In this document: piece after piece, positions 33,504 through 41,685 of the stretch
How positions within the stretch are numbered: position 1 is the stretch's first letter
Layout: each line of letters opens with the position of its first letter
Origin: Pseudoflavonifractor sp. AF19-9AC
GTDB taxonomy: Bacteria > Bacillota > Clostridia > Oscillospirales > Oscillospiraceae
NCBI RefSeq assembly: GCF_003478995.1
Contig: NZ_QUGI01000004.1
Location: 268,293 to 332,292, forward strand
Direction: 5' to 3'
DNA: 64,000 bases
Notes under the pieces: generated by a model
Database searches by the model: none
What the model was told of the DNA's origin: nothing
What the model saw: the letters and a program-made list of their open reading frames with translations, nothing else
Translations under genes and position numbers: made by a program

Positions 33504-35942
33504 ATGTCAAAAGCCGCCAACGGTACATCCAAGGCCGCTGTAAAGGCCCCGGCTCGCATGTCCAAAAAGGACCCTTTGACCCGGGAGCAGCTCAATGACA
33601 TCGACGCCTGGTGGCGCGCGGCCAATTACCTGTCCGCCTGCCAGCTTTATTTGCTGGATAATCCACTGCTTCGGGAGCCTCTGCGCCCCGAACATCTGAA
33701 ACAGAATATTGTGGGTCACTGGGGCACCTGTCCCGGCCAGAACTTCATTTACACCCATCTAAACCGGGCCATTATCAAATATGACCTGGACATGATCTAC
33801 ATCTGCGGTCCCGGCCACGGAGGAAACGCCGTGGTGGCCCATACTTATTTGGAGGGCTCTTACAGCGAGATTTACCCCAACATCAGCCAGGATGCTGAGG
33901 GAATGAAAAAGCTCTTCCGTCAGTACTCCTTCCCCGGCGGCATCCCCTGCCACACCGCCCCTCAGACCCCCGGCTCCATCAATGAGGGTGGTGAGCTGGG
34001 CTACTCCCTGGCCCACGCCTTCGGCGCGGTCATGGACAACCCCGGCCTGATCGCCGCCTGTGTCGTGGGCGACGGCGAGGCGGAAACCGGTCCCTCCGCT
34101 GCGGCCTGGCACTCCAACAAGTTCTTAAACCCCATTACGGACGGCGCAGTGCTTCCTATTCTCCATCTCAATGGCTTTAAGGTGTCCAATCCCACCATCT
34201 TCTCCCGCATCAGCCACGAGGAACTGGAGATGTTCTTTAAGGGCTGCGGCTGGGAGCCCCGCTTCGTGGAGGGCGAGGTACCCAAGGTCATGCACCAGAA
34301 AATGGCTGCCGCTCTGGATTGGGCGGTACGGGAAATTCAGCGTGTTCAGGAGTACGCCCGCACCAGCGGCGACGCTGCGCGGCCCCGCTGGCCCATGATC
34401 ATCCTCCGCTCCCCCAAGGGCTGGACCGGCCCCAAAGAAGTAGACGGCAAGCAGGTGGAGGGCAGCTGGCGCTCCCACACCGCCCCCATCCCCGTCCACG
34501 ACGGCAAGCCGGGCCGGATTCAGGAACTGGAGGCCTGGCTGCGCAGCTATAAGCCCGAGGAACTTTTTGACGAAAACGGTACGCTGATCCCCCGTCTGCA
34601 CGATTTGGCTCCGGTGGGCGAGCGGCGCATGGGAGCCAACCCCCACGCCAATGGCGGCTTGCTGCTGCGGGATCTGCGCGTCCCTGATTTTCGCAACTAT
34701 ATGCTGGACGTTCCCCAGCCCGGTGCCGTGGAGGCGGCAGACATGGAGGTGCTGGGCGGCTATGTACGGGACCTGATGAAGCGGAATCTGGACGCCCGGA
34801 ACTTCCGCATCTTCGGCCCGGATGAGACAGCCTCCAATCGCCTCTCTCCGGTATTTGAGGCCACCGGCCGGCGCTGGACCGATCCCATTGACCCCGACTC
34901 TGACGAGGCTCTGTCCGCCGACGGCCGGGTGATGGACGCCGCCCTCTCCGAGCACCTGTGTCAAGGCTGGCTGGAGGGCTATCTGCTCACGGGACGCCAC
35001 GGCTTCTTCAACAGCTATGAGGCCTTCATCCGCATTGTGGACTCCATGGTGGCCCAGCACGCCAAGTGGCTGAAGGTATGCGGGCAGCTCCCCTGGCGGC
35101 AGTCCATCGCTTCCCTCAACTATGTCCTGGCCTCCAACGTGTGGCAGCAGGACCACAACGGCTTCACCCACCAGGACCCAGGCTTTTTGGACCACGTGGC
35201 CAACAAGAAGGCGGACGTAGTGCGTCTCTACCTCCCCCCCGATGCCAACTGCCTGCTGTGCTGCTTCGACCACTGCATCCAGAGCCGGGACCAGATCAAC
35301 GTCATGATCGCCTCCAAACTTCCCCGCCCCCAGTGGCTCAGCATGGATGAGGCCATCAAGCACTGCACCCACGGCATCGGCATCTGGCAGTGGGCCTCCA
35401 ACGATCAGGGCTATGAGCCGGACGCGGTGCTGGCCTGCTGCGGTGACACCCCCACTCTGGAGACCCTGGCCGCCGTCACCATTCTGCGCCACTACCTGCC
35501 CGACCTGAAAATCCGGGTAGTCAACGTGGTGGACCTGATGAAGCTGCAGCCTCACACCGAGCATCCCCACGGCCTTACCGATGAGGACTACGACGCGATC
35601 TTCACCACCGACGCCCCCATCATCTTTGCCTTCCACGGCTATCCCACCCTGGTTCACGAGCTTACCTACCGCCGGCACAACAAGAAGCTCCACGTCCGGG
35701 GCTACAAGGAGGAGGGCACCATCACCACCCCCTTCGACATGCGGGTACGCAACGACATCGACCGCTTCCACCTGGTGATGGACACGGTCAAGCGCCTGCC
35801 CCAGCTGGGCAACAGCGCCGCCTACCTCATTCAGGAGATGAAGGACAAGCTGGTGGAACACCGTCAGTACATCAACACCTACGGTCAGGACATGCCCGAG
35901 GTGCGCCAGTGGCAGTGGAACGGCGGAAAAGGCAATTATTGA
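33504..35942 (+). CDS. xfp: Xylulose-5-P/fructose-6-P phosphoketolase
   Basis: An 812-residue thiamine-diphosphate enzyme that splits xylulose 5-phosphate (and probably fructose 6-phosphate) with phosphate to acetyl phosphate. Family signatures are [19 protein letters not shown] near residue 95, [18 protein letters not shown] near 190, and the C-terminal block ending in the typical [15 protein letters not shown]. Length matches (about 790-830). It has its own promoter and GGAGG seven bases before ATG. No clear terminator of its own is seen; the hairpin in the following leader may serve. Confidence 0.96.
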   Translation: MSKAANGTSKAAVKAPARMSKKDPLTREQLNDIDAWWRAANYLSACQLYLLDNPLLREPLRPEHLKQNIVGHWGTCPGQNFIYTHLNRAIIKYDLDMIYICGPGHGGNAVVAHTYLEGSYSEIYPNISQDAEGMKKLFRQYSFPGGIPCHTAPQTPGSINEGGELGYSLAHAFGAVMDNPGLIAACVVGDGEAETGPSAAAWHSNKFLNPITDGAVLPILHLNGFKVSNPTIFSRISHEELEMFFKGCGWEPRFVEGEVPKVMHQKMAAALDWAVREIQRVQEYARTSGDAARPRWPMIILRSPKGWTGPKEVDGKQVEGSWRSHTAPIPVHDGKPGRIQELEAWLRSYKPEELFDENGTLIPRLHDLAPVGERRMGANPHANGGLLLRDLRVPDFRNYMLDVPQPGAVEAADMEVLGGYVRDLMKRNLDARNFRIFGPDETASNRLSPVFEATGRRWTDPIDPDSDEALSADGRVMDAALSEHLCQGWLEGYLLTGRHGFFNSYEAFIRIVDSMVAQHAKWLKVCGQLPWRQSIASLNYVLASNVWQQDHNGFTHQDPGFLDHVANKKADVVRLYLPPDANCLLCCFDHCIQSRDQINVMIASKLPRPQWLSMDEAIKHCTHGIGIWQWASNDQGYEPDAVLACCGDTPTLETLAAVTILRHYLPDLKIRVVNVVDLMKLQPHTEHPHGLTDEDYDAIFTTDAPIIFAFHGYPTLVHELTYRRHNKKLHVRGYKEEGTITTPFDMRVRNDIDRFHLVMDTVKRLPQLGNSAAYLIQEMKDKLVEHRQYINTYGQDMPEVRQWQWNGGKGNY

Positions 35943-35950
35943 GGTCACCC

Positions 35951-35980
35951 TTGACCCGGGAATGCATCCCATGGTATAAT
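35951..35980 (+). promoter_or_regulatory. Promoter of ECF-transporter operon
   Basis: TTGACC, 18-base spacer, TATAAT, beginning eight bases after the phosphoketolase stop. Start of transcription is near 35987. Confidence 0.8.
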
Positions 35981-35986
35981 CTGGTC

Positions 35987-36137
35987 AATCGTCCGGCATG
36001 AAGCCGGCACCCTGACTCCAGCGCCCGTTCCCTTTTGGAACCTATATTTTGTAACGGTCATACCGCGCAGGTATGCTCTGCCCAGAAGGGCGGAACAGCC
36101 TGCGCGGTATTTTTCCGTCCAAGGAGAGATGCTTTCC
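35987..36137 (+). ncRNA. Structured leader with terminator, class unknown
   Basis: About 150 bases between the promoter and the transporter start. Elements in order: hairpin CCGGC-ATGAA-GCCGG (35993-36007); a stem CCGTT/AACGG (36025-36057) enclosing GTTCC-CTTTT-GGAAC (36027-36041); a long stem ATACCGCGCAGG/CCTGCGCGGTAT (36060-36110) around an inner CTGCCC/GGGCGG hairpin; and TTTTCC. The last is a leader terminator. This is a riboswitch-like layout, but it does not match any class I can recall. Confidence 0.6.
36060..36115 (+). terminator. Leader terminator of the transporter operon
   Basis: A 12-bp stem ATACCGCGCAGG/CCTGCGCGGTAT followed by TTTTCC, 23 bases before the start codon. It may also end phosphoketolase read-through. 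Confidence 0.75.
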
Positions 36138-36677
36138 ATGCGCAATCAAAATCAGTCCATCCGGAACATGGTCCTGGCCGCTCTGATGCTGGCCCTGGCT
36201 TACATCCTGCCCAATTTCACCGGCAACATCCCTCAGATTGGAGCTATGCTGCTGCCCATGCACCTGCCCACCATTCTGTGCGGCTTTTTGTGCGGCGGGC
36301 CCTGGGGTGCCGCAGTGGGCTTCATTGCCCCGCTCATGCGCTCCCTCATTCTCACCAAGCCTTCTCTGTTCCCCACGGCCATCGCCATGGCTTTTGAGCT
36401 GGCCACCTATGGTCTGGTCTCCGGCGTGCTCTACCGCCGCCTGCCCAAGTCTCTGGTTGGCATCTACACCGCCCTCATCGGCGCCATGCTGTGCGGCCGG
36501 GTGGTTTGGGGCATTGTGACCGCCCTTCTGCTGATGGGTGGGGAGGGCTTCACCTTTGCCGCCTTCATCGCCGGCGCTTTCACCAACGCCATTCCCGGTA
36601 TCATCCTCCAGCTGGCGGCCATCCCCGTGGTGGTCCTGGCCCTGCAGAAGGCCAAGCTGATCGCCCAGCTCGCCTGA
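36138..36677 (+). CDS. ECF transporter substrate-binding (S) component
   Basis: A 179-residue membrane protein with six helices, the fold of an energy-coupling-factor S component for vitamins or related compounds. Conserved pattern: NMVLAALMLALAYILPNF at the start, then MHLPTILCGFLCGGPWGAAVGFIAPL. The shared ECF A/A'/T units must lie elsewhere. ATG at 36138 is preferred; ATG at 36129 is two bases from the ribosome site AAGGAG. The substrate is not identifiable; the adjoining kinase-like protein suggests import followed by phosphorylation. Confidence 0.85.
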   Translation: MRNQNQSIRNMVLAALMLALAYILPNFTGNIPQIGAMLLPMHLPTILCGFLCGGPWGAAVGFIAPLMRSLILTKPSLFPTAIAMAFELATYGLVSGVLYRRLPKSLVGIYTALIGAMLCGRVVWGIVTALLLMGGEGFTFAAFIAGAFTNAIPGIILQLAAIPVVVLALQKAKLIAQLA

Positions 36678-36680
36678 GTC

Positions 36681-37736
36681 ATGGAGGATATGGTGAAGCT
36701 CCTGAAGGAGCACTTTGACAACCACCCGGATATGGAAATCCGGGACGCCGTAAAATTCCTGTACCAGAGCCACATGGGGGTGGGCCACCTCATCAGCGAT
36801 GAGGCCACCGCCCTCACCCGCCTGGAAACGGAGTGGGCCCAGGTGAAGGCGGATTCCTCCGCCTCTCTGACCGAGTCTCTGGGCGGCGGGATGTGCCGTC
36901 TCCAGCTCAGCGCCTGTAAAGGAAAAGGACTAGCCATCCACACCGTCTTTTGTTTGTTCCTTCTCACCGCACAGCAGGCCGCTCCGGACCGTTCAGGCCT
37001 TGAGCGCGACCTGGAGTTGGTGTATGATCTTCCCTTTCCCAGGGCCGCCGTGGACGCAGAGCTGGCACAATTCAAAGCGCAGGGCTGCCCCGCTGTGAGC
37101 CACAGTGCCCGATACTGGGCCGCCTATGCCCCGGCCTACCGGGTGATCTCCCAGAAGCTGGCGTGCCTCCTCCAGCTGCTGTGTGCCATTGACCAGGAAA
37201 TGTCCTGTAATCCATTTGTCCGCGTGGCCATCGACGGTCCCTGCGCCTCGGGCAAATCCACCCTTGGAGAGGAACTGTCCCAAATCTATTCCTGTCCCCT
37301 CATTCACATGGATGACTTCTTCCTCCGTCCGGAGCAGCGGACAGAGGAGCGTCTAGCTCAGCCCGGGGGCAACGTGGACTATGAGCGCTTCCTTCAGGAG
37401 GTCCTCCTCCCCCTCACCCGGCAGGAGACGGCCTGCTACCGCCCCTGGCGCTGCCGCATGGGGGGCTTTGATGCTCCTGTCACTGTTCCCCCCTGCCCTC
37501 TAGTGGTGGTGGAGGGAAGCTATTCCCTCCGTCCCGATCTTCGGGACCACTACCAGCTTCGGGTGTGGGTAGAGGCGCCCTTGGAAGTACGATTGGAGCG
37601 GCTGGCCCAGCGGGGCGGGTCTGGCTGCCTGGAGCGGTTCCGCTCCATGTGGATTCCCCTGGAAAATCGGTATTTCGATGCCTGTCGGGTGAAGGAGTGC
37701 TGTCAGCTGTTCATTTCCGGCTCCAAATCACAGTAA
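36681..37736 (+). CDS. Two-domain protein with uridine-kinase-like P-loop kinase
   Basis: A 351-residue protein. Residues 1-170 form an unrecognised helical domain (DAVKFLYQSHMGVGHLI, GGGMCRLQLSACKGKG). Residues 175-345 are a P-loop kinase of the uridine kinase / pantothenate kinase superfamily: Walker A AIDGPCASGKSTL, IHMDDFFLRPEQR and GNVDYERFLQEVLLPL. It starts three bases after the ECF component stop, so the two are co-translated. A phosphorylating partner for the imported compound is the natural inference. Confidence 0.85.
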   Translation: MEDMVKLLKEHFDNHPDMEIRDAVKFLYQSHMGVGHLISDEATALTRLETEWAQVKADSSASLTESLGGGMCRLQLSACKGKGLAIHTVFCLFLLTAQQAAPDRSGLERDLELVYDLPFPRAAVDAELAQFKAQGCPAVSHSARYWAAYAPAYRVISQKLACLLQLLCAIDQEMSCNPFVRVAIDGPCASGKSTLGEELSQIYSCPLIHMDDFFLRPEQRTEERLAQPGGNVDYERFLQEVLLPLTRQETACYRPWRCRMGGFDAPVTVPPCPLVVVEGSYSLRPDLRDHYQLRVWVEAPLEVRLERLAQRGGSGCLERFRSMWIPLENRYFDACRVKECCQLFISGSKSQ

Positions 37737-37774
37737 AAAATCCCGTTGGGACAAATGTCCCAACGGGATTTTTC
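37735..37774. terminator. Bidirectional terminator
   Basis: AATCCCGTTGGGACA, AA, TGTCCCAACGGGATT flanked by A- and T-runs. A 15-bp perfect stem between convergent kinase and aldo/keto reductase genes. Confidence 0.93.
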
Positions 37775-38908
37775 TTAGTTTTGTTCCAGGAAGTGCTCCA
37801 CCTGGCGGGTGATCTGAGCCAGGTGCTCCCGGATGGGGATTTGCTGGGGACACAGCGTCTCGCAGCGTCCGCAGCCCACACAGCGGTCCGGCCGCTCCTC
37901 CGGGTCCAGGTTCTTCCAGGCCCGTTTGGTCAGCCGCTGATTCTGATAGACCGCCATGTTGTTCCACACCTGGAAACTCCCGGGAATGTCCACACCCGAG
38001 GGGCAGGGCAGGCAGTAGCGGCAGCCGGTGCAGCCGTTGTTCAGCCGGGCCCGCAGCCGCCGGGCGGTCTCCTCCACCAGCTTCTCCTCTTCCCCGCTCA
38101 GCGGATGCACAGGCGAAAAGGTATCCAGATTGTCCTCCAGCTGCTCCATGGTGGTCATGCCGCTTAGGATGACCGCCACACCAGGCTGGCTGGCCACCCA
38201 GCGCATGGCCCAGCGAGAGGGCGTAGCCTCGGGATCGGCCTCCTGCAGAGGCTTGGCCACCTCCTCAGGCAGCTGGGCCAGGGAACCACCCTTCACCGGC
38301 TCCATCACCACCACAGGGATGGACAGGCTCCGGGCCAGCTCCAGGCCCCGCAGGCCCGCTTGGTGCTCTGTATCCATATAGTTGAGCTGAATCTGGCAGA
38401 AGTCCCAGGATCGGTAACGGAGGATCTCCTCAAACACCGGATAACTGTCATGAAAGGAAAATCCCAGCCGGTGCAGCTTCCCCGCCGCCTGATATTCCTC
38501 CAGCAGGGAGAGGATGTCCAGTTTCACCATCTTCTCCCACATGTTCCGGTTCAGGTTGTGGAGCAGGTAAAAGTCCACATAGGGGGTCTGGAGCCGCTCC
38601 AGCTGCTGGTCCAGAATTTCTCGGGCCTGTTCCCGGCTTTCCACCAACCAACAGGGCAGTTTGGTAGCCAGGAAGTAGCTTCCCCGGGGATAGGCGGACA
38701 GAGCCCGCCCTAAAAAGAGCTCACTTTGTCCCTCATGGTAGGGCCATGCGGTGTCAAAATAGGTGATTCCGCCCCGAATTGCCCGATCAATCAGGCACTT
38801 GGCCTTCTCCTCGTCAATATTGCCCGTCCCCGGAACGACCGGAAACCGCATCCCTCCATAGCCCAGCCGGGAGGGCGAAGCCCCCTGAAACACCGAACAG
38901 CAATCCAC
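37775..38908 (-). CDS. Aldo/keto reductase with C-terminal 4Fe-4S domain
   Basis: A 377-residue oxidoreductase. The AKR barrel (residues 1-275) has FDTAWPYHEGQSE, ATKLPCW and FYLLHNL, giving the Asp, Tyr, Lys and His of the active site. A ferredoxin-like tail carries CTGCRYCLPCPSGVDIP and CVGCGRCETLCPQQIPI, two cysteine sets for Fe-S clusters. This architecture is common in anaerobic Firmicutes; substrates are unknown. Start is GTG with GGGAGG upstream. It follows the DUF3842 gene by three bases. Confidence 0.92.
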   Translation of the reverse strand: MDCCSVFQGASPSRLGYGGMRFPVVPGTGNIDEEKAKCLIDRAIRGGITYFDTAWPYHEGQSELFLGRALSAYPRGSYFLATKLPCWLVESREQAREILDQQLERLQTPYVDFYLLHNLNRNMWEKMVKLDILSLLEEYQAAGKLHRLGFSFHDSYPVFEEILRYRSWDFCQIQLNYMDTEHQAGLRGLELARSLSIPVVVMEPVKGGSLAQLPEEVAKPLQEADPEATPSRWAMRWVASQPGVAVILSGMTTMEQLEDNLDTFSPVHPLSGEEEKLVEETARRLRARLNNGCTGCRYCLPCPSGVDIPGSFQVWNNMAVYQNQRLTKRAWKNLDPEERPDRCVGCGRCETLCPQQIPIREHLAQITRQVEHFLEQN

Positions 38909-38911
38909 CTT

Positions 38912-39325
38912 TTACACCTCCCCCAGTTCCTGCATCATCTGCTCCACCGCCTGCGCCACATAATTAGGCAAAGGCTGTTCCTTTACGCCGCTTACCACCA
39001 CGCCGCAGCTGTTCATGGGGATCAAAAATTTCCGTGCCCGGCAGCCGCCCACCGCCTCTGCCATGGCTGGGGTCACCTCTCCCAGGATGGAGTGGGCCAC
39101 CACAATGCCCACCGGGCCCAGCACCGCGTCCGCGTCCATAACACCCCGGACCACCGGGTTTTCCCCTGTGGCACCGAAGTCCGCCCCAGCCTTGAGCATG
39201 GTCGCGGTGGCGATGCTGTTGGTACCCAGCGCATAAATCTGTGCCTGAGGCAGACGGCGCTTGACCTCCTCCACCAGCAGCTTTCCAAGACGGCCTCCCT
39301 GGCCGTCCACAATGACGATTTTCAT
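38912..39325 (-). CDS. DUF3842 family protein
   Basis: A 137-residue Rossmann-like protein. The N-terminus MKIVIVDGQGGRLGKLLVEE and MNSCGVVVSG are typical of DUF3842, a family of unknown function in anaerobic Firmicutes. GGGAGAGAACC precedes ATG. Probably co-transcribed with the Fe-S aldo/keto reductase three bases downstream. Confidence 0.88.
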   Translation of the reverse strand: MKIVIVDGQGGRLGKLLVEEVKRRLPQAQIYALGTNSIATATMLKAGADFGATGENPVVRGVMDADAVLGPVGIVVAHSILGEVTPAMAEAVGGCRARKFLIPMNSCGVVVSGVKEQPLPNYVAQAVEQMMQELGEV

Positions 39326-39419
39326 GGTTCTCTCCCTTTCCTAACCTATATCCGCAGGCACTCAGTTTACCACAATTTCATCCAGTCTGGAAGAAAAGTC
39401 CCATACAGGGCCAGAGAAG

Positions 39420-39466
39420 AAAACCACCCTACGGACCCCTGCATAGAATGGCCCGGGGGTGGTTTT
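39420..39466. repeat. 10-bp inverted repeat masking a ribosome site
   Basis: AAAACCACCC (39420-39429) pairs perfectly with GGGTGGTTTT (39457-39466), the second arm containing the GGGGGTGG ribosome site of the small gene that starts at 39467. On the minus strand the same hairpin, ending in TTTTCTTC, may be the terminator of the patatin transcript. Confidence 0.7.
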
Positions 39467-39700
39467 ATGTCCTTTTGTAAAAAATCCGGCGCAGACAGCT
39501 ATCAGCTGCTCATGCTGGCAGTGGCCACAGCGATTTGGATTGCTCAGGACACGGACAGCGACACACTGAGTCAACTAGCCGCATTCTTTACGGTTTTGGG
39601 GGATATTCTGGCTCTCTTCGCCCTCCAGCCGGAACTGGCGGAGCGTGCCGTCGATCTGCTGGAAACGCCCCCGTCAGGCGGAGCCTCGGTCAGCCGTTGA
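39467..39700 (+). CDS. Small protein with DUF6774-like sequence
   Basis: A 77-residue protein: MSFCKKSGADSYQLLMLAVA, then TDSDTLSQLAAFFTVLGDIL and a Pro/Ser-rich tail. The pattern of hydrophobic start, acidic turn, L-x-x-LAAFFTxLGDxLA matches the small DUF6774-type proteins of gut Firmicutes as I remember them. Its last 11 bases overlap the end of the convergent patatin gene. The ribosome site is weak and lies in a hairpin. Function unknown. Confidence 0.65.
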   Translation: MSFCKKSGADSYQLLMLAVATAIWIAQDTDSDTLSQLAAFFTVLGDILALFALQPELAERAVDLLETPPSGGASVSR

Positions 39701-40541
39701 AATAATCCCGAATCTCCTCCATACGGTCCACCGCTTCCTGATAGCCCTCCGCCCACAGAAGGCGCAGCTTTTCTGTGTTCCGCTCCGTTCGGGCCACGCC
39801 CAGGGTGGATTTTGGGGCGATCACAAGGAGCTTCCCCTGCTTTTCCAGCTCAAACAGCTGCCGGCGGTTCTCATTATAGCGCTCTGCCCGGCTCTCCATG
39901 GCCCGCACAAATTCCGGATACTCCTTGTACCGGCGGCGAACCAGAGCCATCACCTTGTCCGGCTTGCGCACATAGTCCCGGGGTCTGGTCAATACCACCA
40001 GCACCCGATCGCACCCCTGATCCAGGGCGTGCTGCCAGGGAATGGAGTCAGCTACGCCGCCGTCCAGACAGGGCTTTCCATCAATTTCATAGATGGGGAA
40101 CATCAGAGGCATGGCGCAGGAGGCCTGCAGGATCAGGGATTCCTTGTCCCGCCGGGGCACCTCCACATACTCCGCGCCGCCGGTATTCAGGTTGGTCAGC
40201 ACCGCCTCCACCTGACCCGGGTAGGCTTCAAAGGTATCATAATCAAAGGGAACCAGCTCATTGGGAATGGTATCGTAGGCAAATTTCAGGCCAAAATAGC
40301 TCTGGTTCTCCTTATCCGCCAGATTGTTCATGCCCATGTACCGGCGGTCATTGGCAAAGCGGGTCACTACCTCCAGATTTCGCCTGGGTTGACGGGAAAC
40401 ATAGCTGACGCCGTAGGCAATGCCCGCCGACACGCCCACCACATAGTCGGCCATTACATTCCCCTCCAGCAGGCCGTCACACACACCGCTGGAAAAAATT
40501 GCGCGGAGAGCTCCACCCTCCAATACAAGTCCTGTTTTCAT
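39690..40541 (-). CDS. Patatin-like phospholipase (YjjU type)
   Basis: A 283-residue lipid hydrolase. Oxyanion loop GLVLEGGALRAIF at the N-terminus, nucleophile Ser38 in GVSAG and partner Asp160 in LDGGVADSIPW form the Ser-Asp dyad of patatins. Length and the DKESLILQASCAMPLMFP segment fit the bacterial YjjU/RssA-like group. It has no signal peptide, so it acts inside the cell or at the inner membrane face. Divergent from cysK. Confidence 0.92.
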   Translation of the reverse strand: MKTGLVLEGGALRAIFSSGVCDGLLEGNVMADYVVGVSAGIAYGVSYVSRQPRRNLEVVTRFANDRRYMGMNNLADKENQSYFGLKFAYDTIPNELVPFDYDTFEAYPGQVEAVLTNLNTGGAEYVEVPRRDKESLILQASCAMPLMFPIYEIDGKPCLDGGVADSIPWQHALDQGCDRVLVVLTRPRDYVRKPDKVMALVRRRYKEYPEFVRAMESRAERYNENRRQLFELEKQGKLLVIAPKSTLGVARTERNTEKLRLLWAEGYQEAVDRMEEIRDYFNG

Positions 40542-40613
40542 GGCAAATCCTCGTATTTCAAAAATGGGTTTATGAAATTATTATATCCTTCTTTTCCTCT
40601 CTTTGCAAATAAA

Positions 40614-40642
40614 TTGACATCCCGCCCGGTTCAGGCTATGAT
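40614..40642 (+). promoter_or_regulatory. cysK sigma-A promoter
   Basis: TTGACA, 17-base spacer, TATGAT. Start of transcription would be near 40649, within the adjoining inverted repeat. Confidence 0.88.
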
Positions 40643-40645
40643 AAA

Positions 40646-40662
40646 CCTATCCTTTTGATAGG
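40646..40662. promoter_or_regulatory. Possible cysK operator
   Basis: Inverted repeat CCTATC-CTTTT-GATAGG covering the transcription start. Position and sequence recall Rrf2/CymR-type boxes, which control cysteine genes in Firmicutes; as RNA it could also form a hairpin near the AGGAG. Confidence 0.5.
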
Positions 40663-40676
40663 AGTGATTTTATATT

Positions 40677-41603
40677 ATGTCGACCATTTTTTCCAGTGTG
40701 GAGCAGCTGATCGGCAACACGCCGCTCTTCCAGGTTGAAACCAATTCCGCAACTGGAGCCCGTCTGCTGGCCAAATTGGAATACCTCAATCCCGCCGGCA
40801 GCACCAAGGACCGGGCCGCACTCTCCATGATTCTGGATGCGGAGGAACAGGGGCTGATCAAGCCTGGGGCCACTCTCATTGAACCCACCTCGGGCAATAC
40901 CGGAATTGGACTGGCCTGTGTAGCCGCCGCCCGTGGCTACCAGGTGATTCTCACCATGCCCGACACCATGAGCGCCGAGCGCCGGGCCATGCTGGCCGCC
41001 TACGGAGCCAAGCTGGTACTGACCCCGGGCGCTCTGGGCATGCAGGGCGCGGTGGACAAGGCGGAGGAGCTCCATGCCTCCATCCCCGGCAGTCTCATCC
41101 CCGGTCAATTTGTCAATCCTGCTAACCCCAAGGCCCACTACCGCACCACCGGCCCCGAGATCTGGCGGGACACCGACGGAAAGGTGGACATCCTTGTCGC
41201 CGGTGTAGGTACCGGCGGCACCATCACCGGCACCGGTCGGTATCTGAAGGAGCAGAACCCTCAGCTTCAGGTCATCGCCGTAGAGCCTGCCTCTTCCCCT
41301 CTGCTCTCCGCCGGAAAGGCGGGCCCTCACCAGATTCAGGGCATTGGGGCCAACTTTGTGCCGGAGGCTCTGGACCGCTCGGTACTGGACGAGGTTCTGC
41401 CCGTCCGTGACCAGGACGCCTTTGATGCCGGCCGGGAGATGGCCCGCTCCTTCGGTCTGCTGGTGGGCATCTCCTCCGGCGCCGCCCTGTACGCCGCCCG
41501 CCAGGTGGCGGCCCGGCCGGAAAACACCGGAAAGACCGTGGTGGCCATCCTGCCCGACTCCGGAGACCGGTACCTGTCCTCCCCCATGTTTCAGGAGCCC
41601 TGA
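40677..41603 (+). CDS. cysK: Cysteine synthase A
   Basis: A 308-residue PLP enzyme making L-cysteine from O-acetylserine and sulfide. PLP Lys44 lies in NPAGSTKDRAAL, the substrate loop in TSGNTGIGLA, and the phosphate-binding GTGGTITGTG near residue 178. Length is typical. cysE is not adjacent. It is preceded by a strong promoter and an inverted repeat. AGGAG is 12 bases from ATG, somewhat far. Confidence 0.96.
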   Translation: MSTIFSSVEQLIGNTPLFQVETNSATGARLLAKLEYLNPAGSTKDRAALSMILDAEEQGLIKPGATLIEPTSGNTGIGLACVAAARGYQVILTMPDTMSAERRAMLAAYGAKLVLTPGALGMQGAVDKAEELHASIPGSLIPGQFVNPANPKAHYRTTGPEIWRDTDGKVDILVAGVGTGGTITGTGRYLKEQNPQLQVIAVEPASSPLLSAGKAGPHQIQGIGANFVPEALDRSVLDEVLPVRDQDAFDAGREMARSFGLLVGISSGAALYAARQVAARPENTGKTVVAILPDSGDRYLSSPMFQEP

Positions 41604-41685
41604 ACCTTCCATTTTTTAGCGCCGCATATTTTCCCTGACCAGGCCGCACACTAGGAATACACTGACCAACCAAGGAGGTATTCCC

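Noticed and set aside
34125..35972. A 615-codon minus-strand open frame
   Set aside because: Antisense to phosphoketolase, no ribosome site.
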